A stretch of DNA of 64,000 nt from Plasmopara viticola (GCA_001695595.3 MBPM02000060.1:186001-250000), one strand, 5' to 3'; positions 11,440-21,123 are shown, counted from the stretch's first letter. Numbers and translations are program-made. The notes: a model not told the origin generated them from the sequence alone.

Positions 11440-12632
11440 GGTCCTCTAAGTATTGGACACACGCGAATACTCATTTTTGGTCTCAGAATAAAAGGAGCAC
11501 TTTTACAGGCCAAGCTGGTGTTGGTATATTATTAAAGCCTACTTGCCCTTTCCGCAACCTTCAAGACGTTACGCGCCGACACGTCAATTTTATGGCAATC
11601 TTCTCCCGATGTCTCCTAATTCGGGGCGAAATTGACTCGACTATAACATAATTCACGTACAATTCGCCCCGGTTCAGCCGGGACACTGGACAAACTTTTG
11701 TGGAAATTTGCTCAGTCATTTTGAAGAAAACAGTCACCATATTGTTCTAAGGGACTTAAACACCGTCATTTCCAGTCAGCTAGATCTGGCACGACACGGC
11801 GATAGAAATCGCAATCAATTGCTCGACTGAATGAGTACAATTCGTTTGGTCGACTTCAAAATCTCGATCTCCAACAATTTACAAGCCCCAATCAAGTTCA
11901 ATAATTGACTATATTTTAGTCAGCTCTCAACTTTTTAACACGAATTCTCAGGATATCCACCATGAGTTTATAGGCTTGGCTGGTATAGGCAACCTTTCCG
12001 GAATTTCTTTTCGACTTAGTTGTTCGGTCTTCAAGCCGTCAAAAAGAGCCCCATGAAAATGCCCAGTTTGGAAATTCAGTTGCCTGAAGCTCATGAGTAT
12101 TTGCACAACTTCTAAAATGAGTAACCGAAGTCTTTTTGGGCTCCAAATTGGAATTCCTTTTTGATGAACACAAACGGAAATATTCTATTTTTCTGCGTGA
12201 GTTGTTCCTTCAGAAGAATTATGAACGCATGTGTGTGCTTGAAAATCATCATCTTAAAGTGAGTGAATTTCAGCATTTACACGCTCAAAACCATCTAGTG
12301 TTCTTCCGGACACAATTACTATGGTCCAAAACTCGCTTCTTTATAAAAAAGGCAATCGGAAACTCCCAACAATCATCGACCAATTTTCTAAATTAATATG
12401 GATGCTAAAACAGGGCCCAAAACTTTTGACCCATAGGCTCGGCTCCGTATTGGGAAAAAGTCTTCATCCGGACCAATTTGGATTTGAACCGGCTCGGGAT
12501 ATCCGCCACGCACATCTACGGTTTCAAGCTTGACCCGAATATTTGAAGGTGGAAATTCTTCGGCCGGCGCCGTTCTACTAGAAATCGCTAAAGCCTTTGA
12601 TAGTGTTGTATGGGACGCATTTGATATGGTTC
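11440..12632 (+). mobile_element. Decayed LINE, 5' part: endonuclease and start of RT
   Basis: Conceptual reading in shifting frames recovers the order of an APE-type endonuclease followed by a non-LTR reverse transcriptase. Pieces seen are GVGILLKPT (near 11517), VLRDLNTVISSQLD (near 11745, the family's GDFN-VL motif), and IIDYILVSSQLF (near 11903, the SRIDYILVS motif). Next come LTHRLGSVLGKSLHPDQFGF (near 12430, RT block with HPDQTGF) and AVLLEIAKAFDSVVWDAFDM (near 12570, RT motif A). Several frameshifts and stops show it is dead. It is interrupted at 12632 by the copia element and continues at 17253. Confidence 0.82.
12628..12632 (+). repeat. Target-site duplication, left copy (GGTTC)
   Basis: GGTTC directly precedes the 5' LTR and recurs at 17248-17252 directly after the 3' LTR. 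Five bases is the usual Ty1/copia duplication length. Removing the element and one copy restores a LINE reading D-M-V-L-M-H-Y-G-Y-G across the site. Confidence 0.93.
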
Positions 12633-12933
12633 TGTTGAAGTTGATGCTGTGGCTATGTGTAATATGTATGTTTTTGCATGTGTAGGTATTCCGGTAGGGT
12701 ACCGGTAGGGTAGTAGATGACGTCAGACGATAACGTAAGACGATGACGTTAGACGACGACGTCAGACGATAACGTAAGACGATGACGTCAGACAATGACG
12801 TCAGAAGCTTCTAGAAGGTTCTAAGCTTAGATGTAGCAGTAGTGCGAACTAAGTCTTAATAATTCACTTTTGATTTTGCCTTTTCTATCACAAGCCGTCT
12901 TCACCTGAATCCTCTGCGTCCTATTCTTTAAAA
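12633..12933 (+). repeat. 5' LTR of the copia element
   Basis: Starts TGTTGAAG and ends TTTAAAA; the end is fixed by the primer site that follows and by the target duplication. It does not end in the usual CA. Inside is a 39-bp unit repeated twice (12719-12757, 12758-12796) with three perfect TGACGTCA palindromes at 12718, 12783 and 12796, plus variants at 12744 and 12757. An 11-bp unit CCGGTAGGGTA is doubled at 12691-12712. Confidence 0.95.
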
Positions 12934-12945
12934 GGTTATGAGCCC
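12934..12945 (+). other. Primer-binding site of half-tRNA type (initiator tRNA-Met)
   Basis: GGTTATGAGCCC begins at the first base after the LTR. It is complementary to the anticodon stem-loop of eukaryotic initiator tRNA-Met (GGGCUCAUAACC), not to a tRNA 3' end. Drosophila copia is known to prime from a 5' half of initiator tRNA-Met cut in the anticodon loop. The ATG at 12938-12940, the Gag-Pol start codon, is the complement of the CAU anticodon. Confidence 0.8.
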
Positions 12946-15900
12946 AAGTACGGACGCGATACCCAAGATTGAGCCGTTCGACGGATCGAACTACGCGCTA
13001 TGGGCGTTCAAGATGAAGATGTACCTCATGTCCAAGGGACTGTGGGAAGCGGTTCTCAATACAGCTAGCGTCACGGCGGCGAAAGAGCAGCAAGCGCACG
13101 CGGCGATCGTGCTCAACCTGAAGGACGCTCAGCTGGTACATGTCATGAATGCTACCAGTGCTAAGGAAACCTGGGAAGCGCTGGAGAGGTTCCATCGAAC
13201 TCAGGACATGGCAAGCCGGCTATGGCTCAAGGAGAAGTTCGCGTCGTTCAAGTACACGACGACGGATATGAGCGCACACGTAATGGAGCTGGAGCAACTG
13301 GTGCTGCAGATGAGAAGCGCGAATTGCGGGCCAAATGAAGAGGACGTATGCGCGACAATGCTGCGCAGCCTGCCAGAGTCGTACGAGAGCTTGGTGCAGG
13401 CATTCCGCATGAGTGTGACTCAGTTCAATTTCAGCGATCTCGTGACCAAGCTCATTGCTGAGGAAGTGCGCAAGAAAGAGTCATGCCGCACCGAAAATGT
13501 AACGGCGCTGCACGTAAGCAAGCATCGTGAAAAGCGCCAGTTTGGAAAGAAGAGTGGCGGTCAGCGCAAGAAGGGAGCGGGTGTTCAGTGCTTTAATTGT
13601 GGAAAGCGCGGGCACTACGCGCGCGACTGCTGGGCAAAGGCTAACGACAACAGTGGAAGCGGAAGCCGATATGAAGATCACTCGAATGTGGCGTTCAGCG
13701 TCAGCGAAGGAAGTGAAGGCGACTGCTGGGTCATGGACAGCGGCGCCACAGCACATATATGCAAGGAGCGAAAAGCTTTTTCAGAGTACGTAGAAGCAAC
13801 GACGGCACGTATTGTATCGAGCGCAAAAAGCAGCGCGCAATTGAAGGTGCTTGGACAAGGCACAGTGATGCTGCGGGTCTGGAATGGCACGGGGTGGACG
13901 AATGCGCGGCTTGAGAACGCGCTACACGTACAAGATCTCACGAAGAATTTCTTTTCATTAACTGCGGCAGCAGCGCGCGGGATGAAAGTTGAGATCTCCC
14001 ACAACGGCTGCGTCGTGAGTCGAGACGGACGGATCGTCGCGACTGGATCGCGGCGTGGCATGCTAATGATGCTGGACGTCGAGCCAATCGCCGAGTGCCA
14101 TACAGTTCAGAATGAAGCCGAACTGTGGCATCGCCGGCTCGGGCACGTGTCCTATTCGACAGTGAACAAACTGATAAAGGGCGGCCACATCGACGGCGAC
14201 TGCGTCGACGCGAGTGTTGTATGCGATGTGTGCGCGACAGCCAAACAAGTACGAAAAACGTTTAAGAGCACCAAAATGGACTCTTCTGCAAGAGAAAGCC
14301 TTCGTGCGGACAGTTTTGTGTGCTCGGATGTGCTAGGACCGATCTCACCGGAGTCTCAGTCGGGATACCGCTACGTTGTGAGTTTCATTGCCATGCGGAG
14401 TCGCTTTGCGACCATTTATCCGCTGCGCAGGAAGAGCGAGGTGCCGGAGGCATTCATTAAATACTTCCACGACATAAAGATTGAGTGCGGCATTGACGTA
14501 AAGGTACTGCGTAGCGACAATGGCGGTGAATATCGCAACGCGAAATTGGAGAGTTTCTGCAAGAAAAATGGAATCAAACAAGAATTCACTGTGCCACACA
14601 ACCCGGAACAAAACGGCATGGCAGAGCGCATGAATCGCACGCTGACCGAGATGACTCGCTGCATGCTGAGCGAGGCCAAGATGAGTAAGGTCTACTGGTG
14701 TGAAGCTATGATGACCGCCGTGGACATCCGCAACGTGCTACCAAACTCATCGAGTCCAAACGCGAGCCCGTTTGAGCTCGTGTTCAAGCGCAAGCCACGC
14801 ATTCATCATATGCGCGTGTTTGGCAGCCAGTGCTATGCGCATGTGGCCAAGGCAACGCGAGGGAAGCTCGACAACTCAGGCATGCGCTGTCTGATGCTTG
14901 GCTACTCAAAGCAGCACAAAGCGTATCGACTGCTAGATGCAAGCACGGGCGCGATCGTAATCTCGCGCAGCGTGACATTTGTGGAGCACGCGCCAACAAT
15001 GGTAGCGCGCAAACAAAGTGCGCCAAGTGTGATCGACATAGCGGGTGACGAGGAGCACGATCACGAACCGTGCAATGTCACTGCAAGGGAGAGTTACCAA
15101 ACTCCGCCAATGGAACCGAGTGTGACGCCAGAACACGTTGTACGAGAGATGACCGAGCGACCGGAAGGTGCCGTGCCGACACAAAGATCAAGCACGCCTG
15201 GACGTGACGGTGAGAACGAGTCGCATGTGCGACCGGTGCGTAAGAAGCAAGCGGTAACACGTTTCGAGCAGGAATATCCAAACATGCGGCGCGGCGAGTT
15301 CAACCTGGACGACTACGAAGCCGAGTACGATGCGCTGTACTGCTTTAACGCTGAAGATGACGGCGAGAATGCATCGTCTTTCAATCATGTTTTGCAAAGC
15401 AAGCACAAAGATGAGTGGCTACGCGCGATGGAAAGTGAGATTCAATCACTGGCGAAGCACGAGACGTGGACGCTTGTGGATCTACCGAGCGACAAGAAGG
15501 CGATTGGGTGTAAGTGGGTCTTCCGCATCAAGCGTGAGCCAAGTGGCAAGATCGCCAAATTCAAGGCGCGACTCGTGGCCAAGGGCTTCACTCAGCGACC
15601 AGGAGTGGATTACTTTGAGACGTTTGCGCCGGTCGCGCGCAAGGAGTCAATCAATGTAGCATTAGCGCTCGCGGTCGAACAGGACCTGGTGATAGAGAAC
15701 GTCGATGTCGACACAGCATTCCTGTATGGCGAAGTCAAGGAGGCGATCTACATGGATCAGCCTGACGGCTTCGAGGATATGCGGCAACCAAGCAAAAAGT
15801 GTCTATTGCGCAAGGCGCTTTACGGCACAAAGCAGGCTGCTCGCGAATGGAACAATCGACTCAACGCACACCTTCAAGAACAAGGATTCGATCGTACAGC

Positions 15901-16918
15901 GGCCGACCTGTGCGTTTACGTGAGACGCTCACAGCGTGATTTCAGCATTGTCATCATCCACGTTGATGACCTGATTCTCTTTGCGCGGATGCAAGAACAC
16001 ATCGACGCTATCAAGAGCGCGCTCAAGAGCGAATTCAGCATCAAAGAGTTGGGACCGCTCAAGTACTGTCTTGGAATTGAGGTGCGGCGGGACACGATAA
16101 ATAAGAGCATCCGCATCGACCAGCGCGCGTACATCAAACGGCTGGCCGAAAAATATGGCGTCGACAAGTGTAAGGAGGTGCACACACCGGTGAACGAGAG
16201 TGAGAAGCTCATCAAACTTCGAGATGACGACGTGTTTGTGCCAAAGTGGCCGTACCGTGAGCTTGTCGGTGCATTGATGTATGTTGCAACGTGCACGCGA
16301 CCGGACATTGCCCACGCAGTGGGCGAAGTGGCCAAGCACTGCGAGCGTCATGGAATGCAACATTGGATCGCGGCCAAGCGCATACTGAAGTACTTGAAGA
16401 CGACTGCAGACTACAGTATTGTGTTTAGCGGAAAGAACAAGGGAGAGCTACAGGGATATGCGGATGCGTCATGGGCAAGCGACTTAGACTCACGCCGCTC
16501 CACGACAGGCTACGCTTTCTTCCTTAATGGCAGCGTAGTATCATGGAAGTCTAAAAGGCAACCTACTGTGGCAACATCAAGTACCGAGGCGGAGTATATC
16601 GCCTTATACTCTGCGACTCAAGAGGCAGTGTGGCTGCGTCTGCTTTTGAGTGATATGGGCTGTGTATTGGAGGGGCCTACGATGATCTACCAAGACAACC
16701 AAGGCTGCATTGCGTTAGCAAAGAACCCAATCTTCCATGCGCGAACCAAGCACATTGACATCAAATACCACTTTTTACGTGAGAAAGTGGAAGAAGGTGT
16801 CATAACACTGGAGTACAAGCCGACGGATGAGATGGTAGCGGATGGACTGACGAAGGTACTCGGGCGAATCAAGCATGAAAATTTCGTCTTTGATCTATGC
16901 CTAAGCGACGGAAAGTAG
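12938..16918 (+). CDS. copia Gag-Pol polyprotein
   Basis: The uninterrupted 1326-aa polyprotein carries a UBN2-type Gag (about residues 5-200) and a CCHC zinc knuckle (C218, pattern CX2CX4HX4C). The aspartic protease has active-site DSG at D267. A HHCC zinc-binding pre-integrase region lies near 385-430. The integrase core has D464, D527 and E563, with exactly 35 residues between the last two. The RT catalytic motif is HVDD at 1008-1011, where most copia elements have YVDD. RNase H has Asp1176 in GYADASW and a later IYQDNQG block. It makes the structural shell, cleaves itself, copies RNA to DNA and inserts the DNA. No frameshift separates Gag and Pol, as is normal for copia. The ATG lies inside the primer site, 4 bases after the LTR. 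Codon use is GC-richer than the surrounding DNA, which fits recent arrival. Confidence 0.96.
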   Translation: MSPSTDAIPKIEPFDGSNYALWAFKMKMYLMSKGLWEAVLNTASVTAAKEQQAHAAIVLNLKDAQLVHVMNATSAKETWEALERFHRTQDMASRLWLKEKFASFKYTTTDMSAHVMELEQLVLQMRSANCGPNEEDVCATMLRSLPESYESLVQAFRMSVTQFNFSDLVTKLIAEEVRKKESCRTENVTALHVSKHREKRQFGKKSGGQRKKGAGVQCFNCGKRGHYARDCWAKANDNSGSGSRYEDHSNVAFSVSEGSEGDCWVMDSGATAHICKERKAFSEYVEATTARIVSSAKSSAQLKVLGQGTVMLRVWNGTGWTNARLENALHVQDLTKNFFSLTAAAARGMKVEISHNGCVVSRDGRIVATGSRRGMLMMLDVEPIAECHTVQNEAELWHRRLGHVSYSTVNKLIKGGHIDGDCVDASVVCDVCATAKQVRKTFKSTKMDSSARESLRADSFVCSDVLGPISPESQSGYRYVVSFIAMRSRFATIYPLRRKSEVPEAFIKYFHDIKIECGIDVKVLRSDNGGEYRNAKLESFCKKNGIKQEFTVPHNPEQNGMAERMNRTLTEMTRCMLSEAKMSKVYWCEAMMTAVDIRNVLPNSSSPNASPFELVFKRKPRIHHMRVFGSQCYAHVAKATRGKLDNSGMRCLMLGYSKQHKAYRLLDASTGAIVISRSVTFVEHAPTMVARKQSAPSVIDIAGDEEHDHEPCNVTARESYQTPPMEPSVTPEHVVREMTERPEGAVPTQRSSTPGRDGENESHVRPVRKKQAVTRFEQEYPNMRRGEFNLDDYEAEYDALYCFNAEDDGENASSFNHVLQSKHKDEWLRAMESEIQSLAKHETWTLVDLPSDKKAIGCKWVFRIKREPSGKIAKFKARLVAKGFTQRPGVDYFETFAPVARKESINVALALAVEQDLVIENVDVDTAFLYGEVKEAIYMDQPDGFEDMRQPSKKCLLRKALYGTKQAAREWNNRLNAHLQEQGFDRTAADLCVYVRRSQRDFSIVIIHVDDLILFARMQEHIDAIKSALKSEFSIKELGPLKYCLGIEVRRDTINKSIRIDQRAYIKRLAEKYGVDKCKEVHTPVNESEKLIKLRDDDVFVPKWPYRELVGALMYVATCTRPDIAHAVGEVAKHCERHGMQHWIAAKRILKYLKTTADYSIVFSGKNKGELQGYADASWASDLDSRRSTTGYAFFLNGSVVSWKSKRQPTVATSSTEAEYIALYSATQEAVWLRLLLSDMGCVLEGPTMIYQDNQGCIALAKNPIFHARTKHIDIKYHFLREKVEEGVITLEYKPTDEMVADGLTKVLGRIKHENFVFDLCLSDGK

Positions 16919-16937
16919 CCAAACACACGCACACATC

Positions 16938-16946
16938 AAGGGAGAG
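16938..16946 (+). other. Polypurine tract
   Basis: AAGGGAGAG directly abuts the 3' LTR and is the expected primer for plus-strand DNA synthesis. It lies 20 bases after the Gag-Pol stop. Confidence 0.85.
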
Positions 16947-17247
16947 TGTTGAAGTTGATGCTATGGCTATGTGTAATATGTATGTTTTTGCATGTGTAGG
17001 TATTCCGGTAGGGTACCGGTAGGGTAGTAGATGACGTCAGACGATAACGTAAGACGATGACGTTAGACGACGACGTCAGACGATAACGTAAGACGATGAC
17101 GTCAGACAATGACGTCAGAAGCTTCTAGAAGGTTCTAAGCTTAGATGTAGCAGTAGTGCGAACTAAGTCTTAATAATTCACTTTTGATTTTGCCTTTTCT
17201 ATCACAAGCCGTCTTCACCTGAATCCTCTGCGTCCTATTCTTTAAAA
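16947..17247 (+). repeat. 3' LTR of the copia element
   Basis: Same length and sequence as the 5' LTR except A at 16963 in place of G. It contains the same doubled 39-bp block with TGACGTCA palindromes. Confidence 0.95.
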
Positions 17248-17252
17248 GGTTC
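17248..17252 (+). repeat. Target-site duplication, right copy (GGTTC)
   Basis: Matches 12628-12632. The LINE reading frame resumes directly after it. Confidence 0.93.
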
Positions 17253-18880
17253 TAATGCATTACGGATATGGGAACCAAATTCGCCGCTGAATACGAGTCC
17301 TCTTCCCAGCGTACCCAACGATCCTGATGTTCAATGGCCAACCACTCGACTGAATTGAAGTAGGTGCGGTGGTTCATCGAGGGGACCCATTATCGCCACC
17401 ATTATTTGTGCTCTTTGTTGAGCCTTTGCTTAATTTTCTTCGAGTTCGTCTTCGACATTTTGATCTCCAAAATCAATCGACCACTCACTTAATTAGTATT
17501 GCTCACTCAATTTGCGACTCCGACTCACTCAATGAATCGACCCATACAGTAATTAGCTTTGCTGATGACTCCACCAGACTCCTTCATGATTATTACCATA
17601 CCAATTAATTTCTGAAATTGGTGGGGAGCTTTTGTGAGGCCTCTGATTTGATTCTTATCACGGCAGAGACAGTAATCCTTCCCTTACAACCTTGGACTGA
17701 GGAAAATGAGCCATTATGACAAATCTCTATCACTGGAATTATCGTGGTAGACAATAATGCCTGCACCAAAAATTTGGGCATTCTCATGGACCAATTTTTT
17801 CAGATGCTGATCGACTCTAGCATCTTATCGTGGATATGGAAAACCGGTGTTCGCTATGGCTTCACGAGGTTAAGTTGTTATTCTTCAACAAATTATTCTA
17901 CCCGTACTATGGCACACGGCCAGTGTTTGTTATATTTCGTCCACTGGCTTTTGAGTCTAACTTTCACGACGTATTTCATGCCTCATGTGTCCTTTCAAGT
18001 CTTCCAACGCTCTGGCCCGCGAGTGGTAGTCCCTTCCAAAAAGTCAAGGTAGATTAGATTAAACACTTATTTTAGACTCCATCAGAAGTACATGCTATGT
18101 AATCAAATTATAACTGGCAGGATGCCCACTAAATTACCATCCTAGGCGAACCCAATTATTCGACTTTTCGATAAAATTGGGGACACGACTATGATATTCT
18201 TTACGCCCCAATTTCTATCGGCTCGGACCACGTGATTTCACACCGTTTTTCTTACATGGCATACTCAATTTTACCTACGGCAATTGTGGTAGAACTCTAG
18301 CCGGAGCTGGGGTTAGCAAAATTACTAGCTGCCCAAGGAAGTTTAGGTGTGCCCAACACTTATTAAGGCCTTTTCCGAATTCTAAGCCAATTTGGCTCTG
18401 GGTGGCTTGTCAGCGCGCATTCATGCTACAATTTCTTGGACAAGGCTGGCTCTCTGCTGCGTTCACGAGACCATTACCAATAGGGCCTAGTCAAGCGCCA
18501 AAGTTGTACGCCGCACATCACACCTGGACTTTTAATTCTTAGGAGTATCAGAGCTAAGTGTGGCCAGAATTCGACACATTTCAATAAAATTTGATTCACC
18601 GACATTGCCCCTTTCTCACTCGGCGTCTTGAGTAAACCTGATACGACTATACGGACCCGTGACGAAAAAACTAGGTCGACATATCTTGCCAGTCTACTCC
18701 GACCTTCTTTGGCGGCTCCAGCACAACAATTTATTTATCGGTGATTGTCTTCGGCTTCTTACTGCTACAGCTTCAACCTGCCATCATGGTCGTGGAGTTC
18801 TGGAAACTGCCCGACACTTATTTAGATATTGCAATTTTGCGACTCGAGTTTGTTTTTAATGTTTGAATGCTTTCCGAGAA
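17253..18880 (+). mobile_element. Decayed LINE, 3' part: rest of RT and zf-RVT domain
   Basis: Continues the LINE broken at 12632. Readable blocks are HRGDPLSPPLFVLFVEPLL (near 17373, RT motif B), VISFADDSTRLLHD (near 17550, the catalytic F-A-D-D motif) and a later KNLGILMDQF piece. At 18700-18860 a zf-RVT end reads DLLWRLQHNNLFIGDCLRLL, then a Cys/His pair and ETARHLFRYCNFA. This last domain is typical of plant-type LINEs that end in zf-RVT. Stops and frame breaks are frequent, so it is inactive. The 3' end lies somewhere between 18880 and 19200 and no tail is clear. Confidence 0.8.
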
Positions 18881-19269
18881 TTTTTCCGGGCCACTTGAAC
18901 CAACCGACCATGCCAAATCACGTTACGGTTGCAATTAATTTGTGATTTTACATTGTGTGAGTAGTGGAATTGCGTTGCTTGTGGATGCACAGGAACGATA
19001 TTCGCTTAAATGAGTTGCCAACATCATCGAAGTTATCGCCCAAGTCGAAGCTATTATAGTGCTTAACATACAGCACTTTTATTTTTTGCTGCAAAACTGC
19101 AAGCCATTCCAGTGTCAAAATGCGACAATTACTTGAGTTGCTAGCCATAATCAGCAATTTACTGCTTAAAGCAATTTACTGCTAAAAGTTCACAATGAAG
19201 TCTGGTAAGCTTCGACACGTTCTCTTTGCGTTGAAATTTAACCCGAAGCATTATTGCTAGTCACACCCT

Positions 19270-19490
19270 CAACAATACGTTTTAGCAGCCTATTCTAGCT
19301 GAGAGGATGACCCTTATAGCTCTTCGCCAAGGTGTTGTCTACCCCTGATCAGGGGCTTTCGTCCCTGCTTGATATGTCTATCTTGCAGTCAAGACACCGA
19401 TCGCCATTACGCCTCGCAATCGATACTATTTTTCAATTTTACCTTTGTGCGCCTCCGGTCCTCGTTAGGAGGTGAACGCCCCAGTCAAAC
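19270..19490 (-). other. Nuclear fragment of mitochondrial large-subunit rRNA (NUMT)
   Basis: Read on the minus strand, about 19490 to 19430 gives AGTTTGACTGGGGCGTTCAC, then CCTCCTAAC and GGAGGCGCACAAAGGT. This is the highly conserved domain V block of bacterial-type 23S rRNA. Further on are CTTGACTGCAAG and GCAGGGACGAAAGCCCCTGA, which follow in the same order as in 23S rRNA. No oomycete carries a plastid, so a mitochondrial source is the best reading. The fragment is short, diverged and flanked by nuclear-type DNA, so it is not a functional rRNA gene. Confidence 0.75.
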
Positions 19491-19559
19491 TAAACCATAC
19501 ACTGTTTATTTTAATAATCAATATTAGTTATTCACTGTAAGAGGAATAGTATTTTAGGA

Positions 19560-19706
19560 TTTTCTAGTCAATTTGGGCTGTAACGGTTCCCTCGCGACAG
19601 TGCCTTCGGCATCTATCGCAAGCTATCAACATTTCGACTCCCCAATTGTAATCCCCCCAAATAGCATCACCTACAGAGGTAGTAAAACCACTACACCAAC
19701 TGACCC
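19560..19706 (-). mobile_element. Candidate tRNA-derived SINE head or tRNA pseudogene
   Basis: On the minus strand TGGTGTAGTGG (19698-19688) is a good pol III A box and resembles the D arm of tRNA-Glu/Asp. A weak B box (GGAGTCGAAAT, about 19640-19630) lies 57 bases on. The rest does not fold into a good tRNA. It adjoins the rRNA-like fragment, so a mitochondrial tRNA relic is also possible. Confidence 0.35.
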
Positions 19707-20211
19707 TTTATGAAAATAATGGATTCAAGGGCTTACTCTGGGTGCATCTTCAGCTTACTGTGTAACATTTAGTGTGTATGCCTGCCGCAACTCTACGTCC
19801 TCGAGTTACAGCTCTAGCCTACTTTAGGATGCTTTAGACATGATCTAGATACCACGACAGTAGCTAGGCAACTTGCTGGATAAAAGTGTAATGAAATTTG
19901 TTGTCATAAACGGGAGGCTATAAAGGTCGGCTTTATGCAATGAACGAGATAATTGGTCATTTCTATCCATCCCTCCACGCTATCTTTTCTCGTGTCTTCG
20001 TGCCGAATGAAAAGATCGCACGCAAAATTTACTTTTGTCGAAACGCGCCGCTTTGAATACTTTACAGCATACAGCAACACCACAAACAGAAACTCACAGG
20101 ACTACATCGCAGTCGTACATCAATGTGCTGTTATTAATATATAGCACTAATACACTATCGATTTATCTTTGTGTATCGCACACCAGTTAGACTGATAACT
20201 CTTCGTCAAAA

Positions 20212-21123
20212 ATGCTCGTAACTGTTATCTTCGGGAAGCAATCAACGTCCCTGAGTATCCCCGCGCAAGAACCAGATGTGCTTGACGTACTCAAAACACA
20301 TATTTGCGAAAGGTTTTATTTAGAGAAAAAGTTTCAGCGCCTAGTGCTTCGTGGGCGTGACGTCAAGAGTTCAACACCATTAACGGATGGCTGCAAGCTG
20401 CTGTTGCTGCGTAATCGAGCTTACTACGAGCAAGAGAAACCCTACGAGCAAGAACAAAGTACTGCTGCTCTTGAAACAGAGCCTTCATTATCTTCAGCTG
20501 CGAAGTCACAGTTTAAACCACCTTCAAAGGCCTTTGTAGTTGACGTGAATGACCTAGACGACAATCTTCTCTTGGTGCGAGTCTTTAGAGGGAAGGTTCA
20601 CTACGACCTCATTTTTCCAGCTTCTGAAACTATTTTAGATGTAAAGAAAAAGGTATGTGCGGTGCTAGGGCTCAATTCGCCACAGTCATTGAGACTGGTT
20701 ATCAAAGGAAAGACCCCACAGGACGATGCAGTGCTCGACACTCTTACGGGTGACAAGAAGCTAGTCAAGGCCATGGTATTGCTGCAAGCACAGCATCATC
20801 TGATGCATGAGAAGGAGGAGGAGCTAAGAGAGCTACTAAATGATCTCGTGTGTGCTCAGACAGCCCTGCAAAGCGTGCAGAGGCAAATTTTGCACAACCA
20901 TGAATCGAGAGATGAGAGCTTTTTTAAGCTGTCGAGAATCCTGGATGAGGGACAGCGAATCAGAGACAACTTGGATTTGCTGAAGCAACACTTGGCTGGT
21001 GCAAATGCTTCTGGACCTCACGTCAGTAGTGAAACGCTGGCAGCTGTGACACAAGCAAGCAACGCGACAAGCACACTAACAGAAGTGGCTCAGCATCTTT
21101 TAGAAACCCATTCGTCCTTCTGA
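20212..21123 (+). CDS. tandem ubiquitin-like domain protein with C-terminal helical (BAG-type) region
   Basis: The 303-aa protein begins with a ubiquitin-like fold (about residues 1-68). After an acidic, low-complexity spacer comes a second ubiquitin-like domain (about 113-190) with the strand-turn pattern LVRVFRGKVHYDLIF and the helix TILDVKKKVCAVLGL. The last third is predicted to be helical and charged (MHEKEEELRELLNDLV and later SRILDEGQRIRDNLDLL), as in BAG domains that bind the Hsp70 ATPase domain. No diglycine ends either ubiquitin-like domain, so these are fixed adaptor domains, not conjugated modifiers. A role in linking chaperone and proteasome is inferred from this layout. ATG 20212 is the first in frame. 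The BAG assignment is tentative; the ubiquitin-like domains are clear. Confidence 0.75.
   Translation: MLVTVIFGKQSTSLSIPAQEPDVLDVLKTHICERFYLEKKFQRLVLRGRDVKSSTPLTDGCKLLLLRNRAYYEQEKPYEQEQSTAALETEPSLSSAAKSQFKPPSKAFVVDVNDLDDNLLLVRVFRGKVHYDLIFPASETILDVKKKVCAVLGLNSPQSLRLVIKGKTPQDDAVLDTLTGDKKLVKAMVLLQAQHHLMHEKEEELRELLNDLVCAQTALQSVQRQILHNHESRDESFFKLSRILDEGQRIRDNLDLLKQHLAGANASGPHVSSETLAAVTQASNATSTLTEVAQHLLETHSSF

Larger units (their letters stand above)
12633..17247 (+). mobile_element. Intact, young Ty1/copia LTR retrotransposon
   Basis: The 4615-bp element has two 301-bp LTRs, a primer site directly after the 5' LTR, one uninterrupted Gag-Pol frame of 1326 codons, and a purine tract directly before the 3' LTR. 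The domain order protease, integrase, RT, RNase H is that of Ty1/copia. The two LTRs differ at one base (G at 12649, A at 16963), which indicates a very recent insertion. It sits in the RT domain of an older LINE and is flanked by GGTTC duplications. All parts needed for an autonomous copy appear present; whether it is expressed cannot be judged from sequence. Confidence 0.96.

Noticed and set aside
13678..16363. Several frames of 80-144 codons antisense to the copia polyprotein
   Set aside because: GC-rich codon use of the polyprotein leaves opposite frames open; none resembles a protein.
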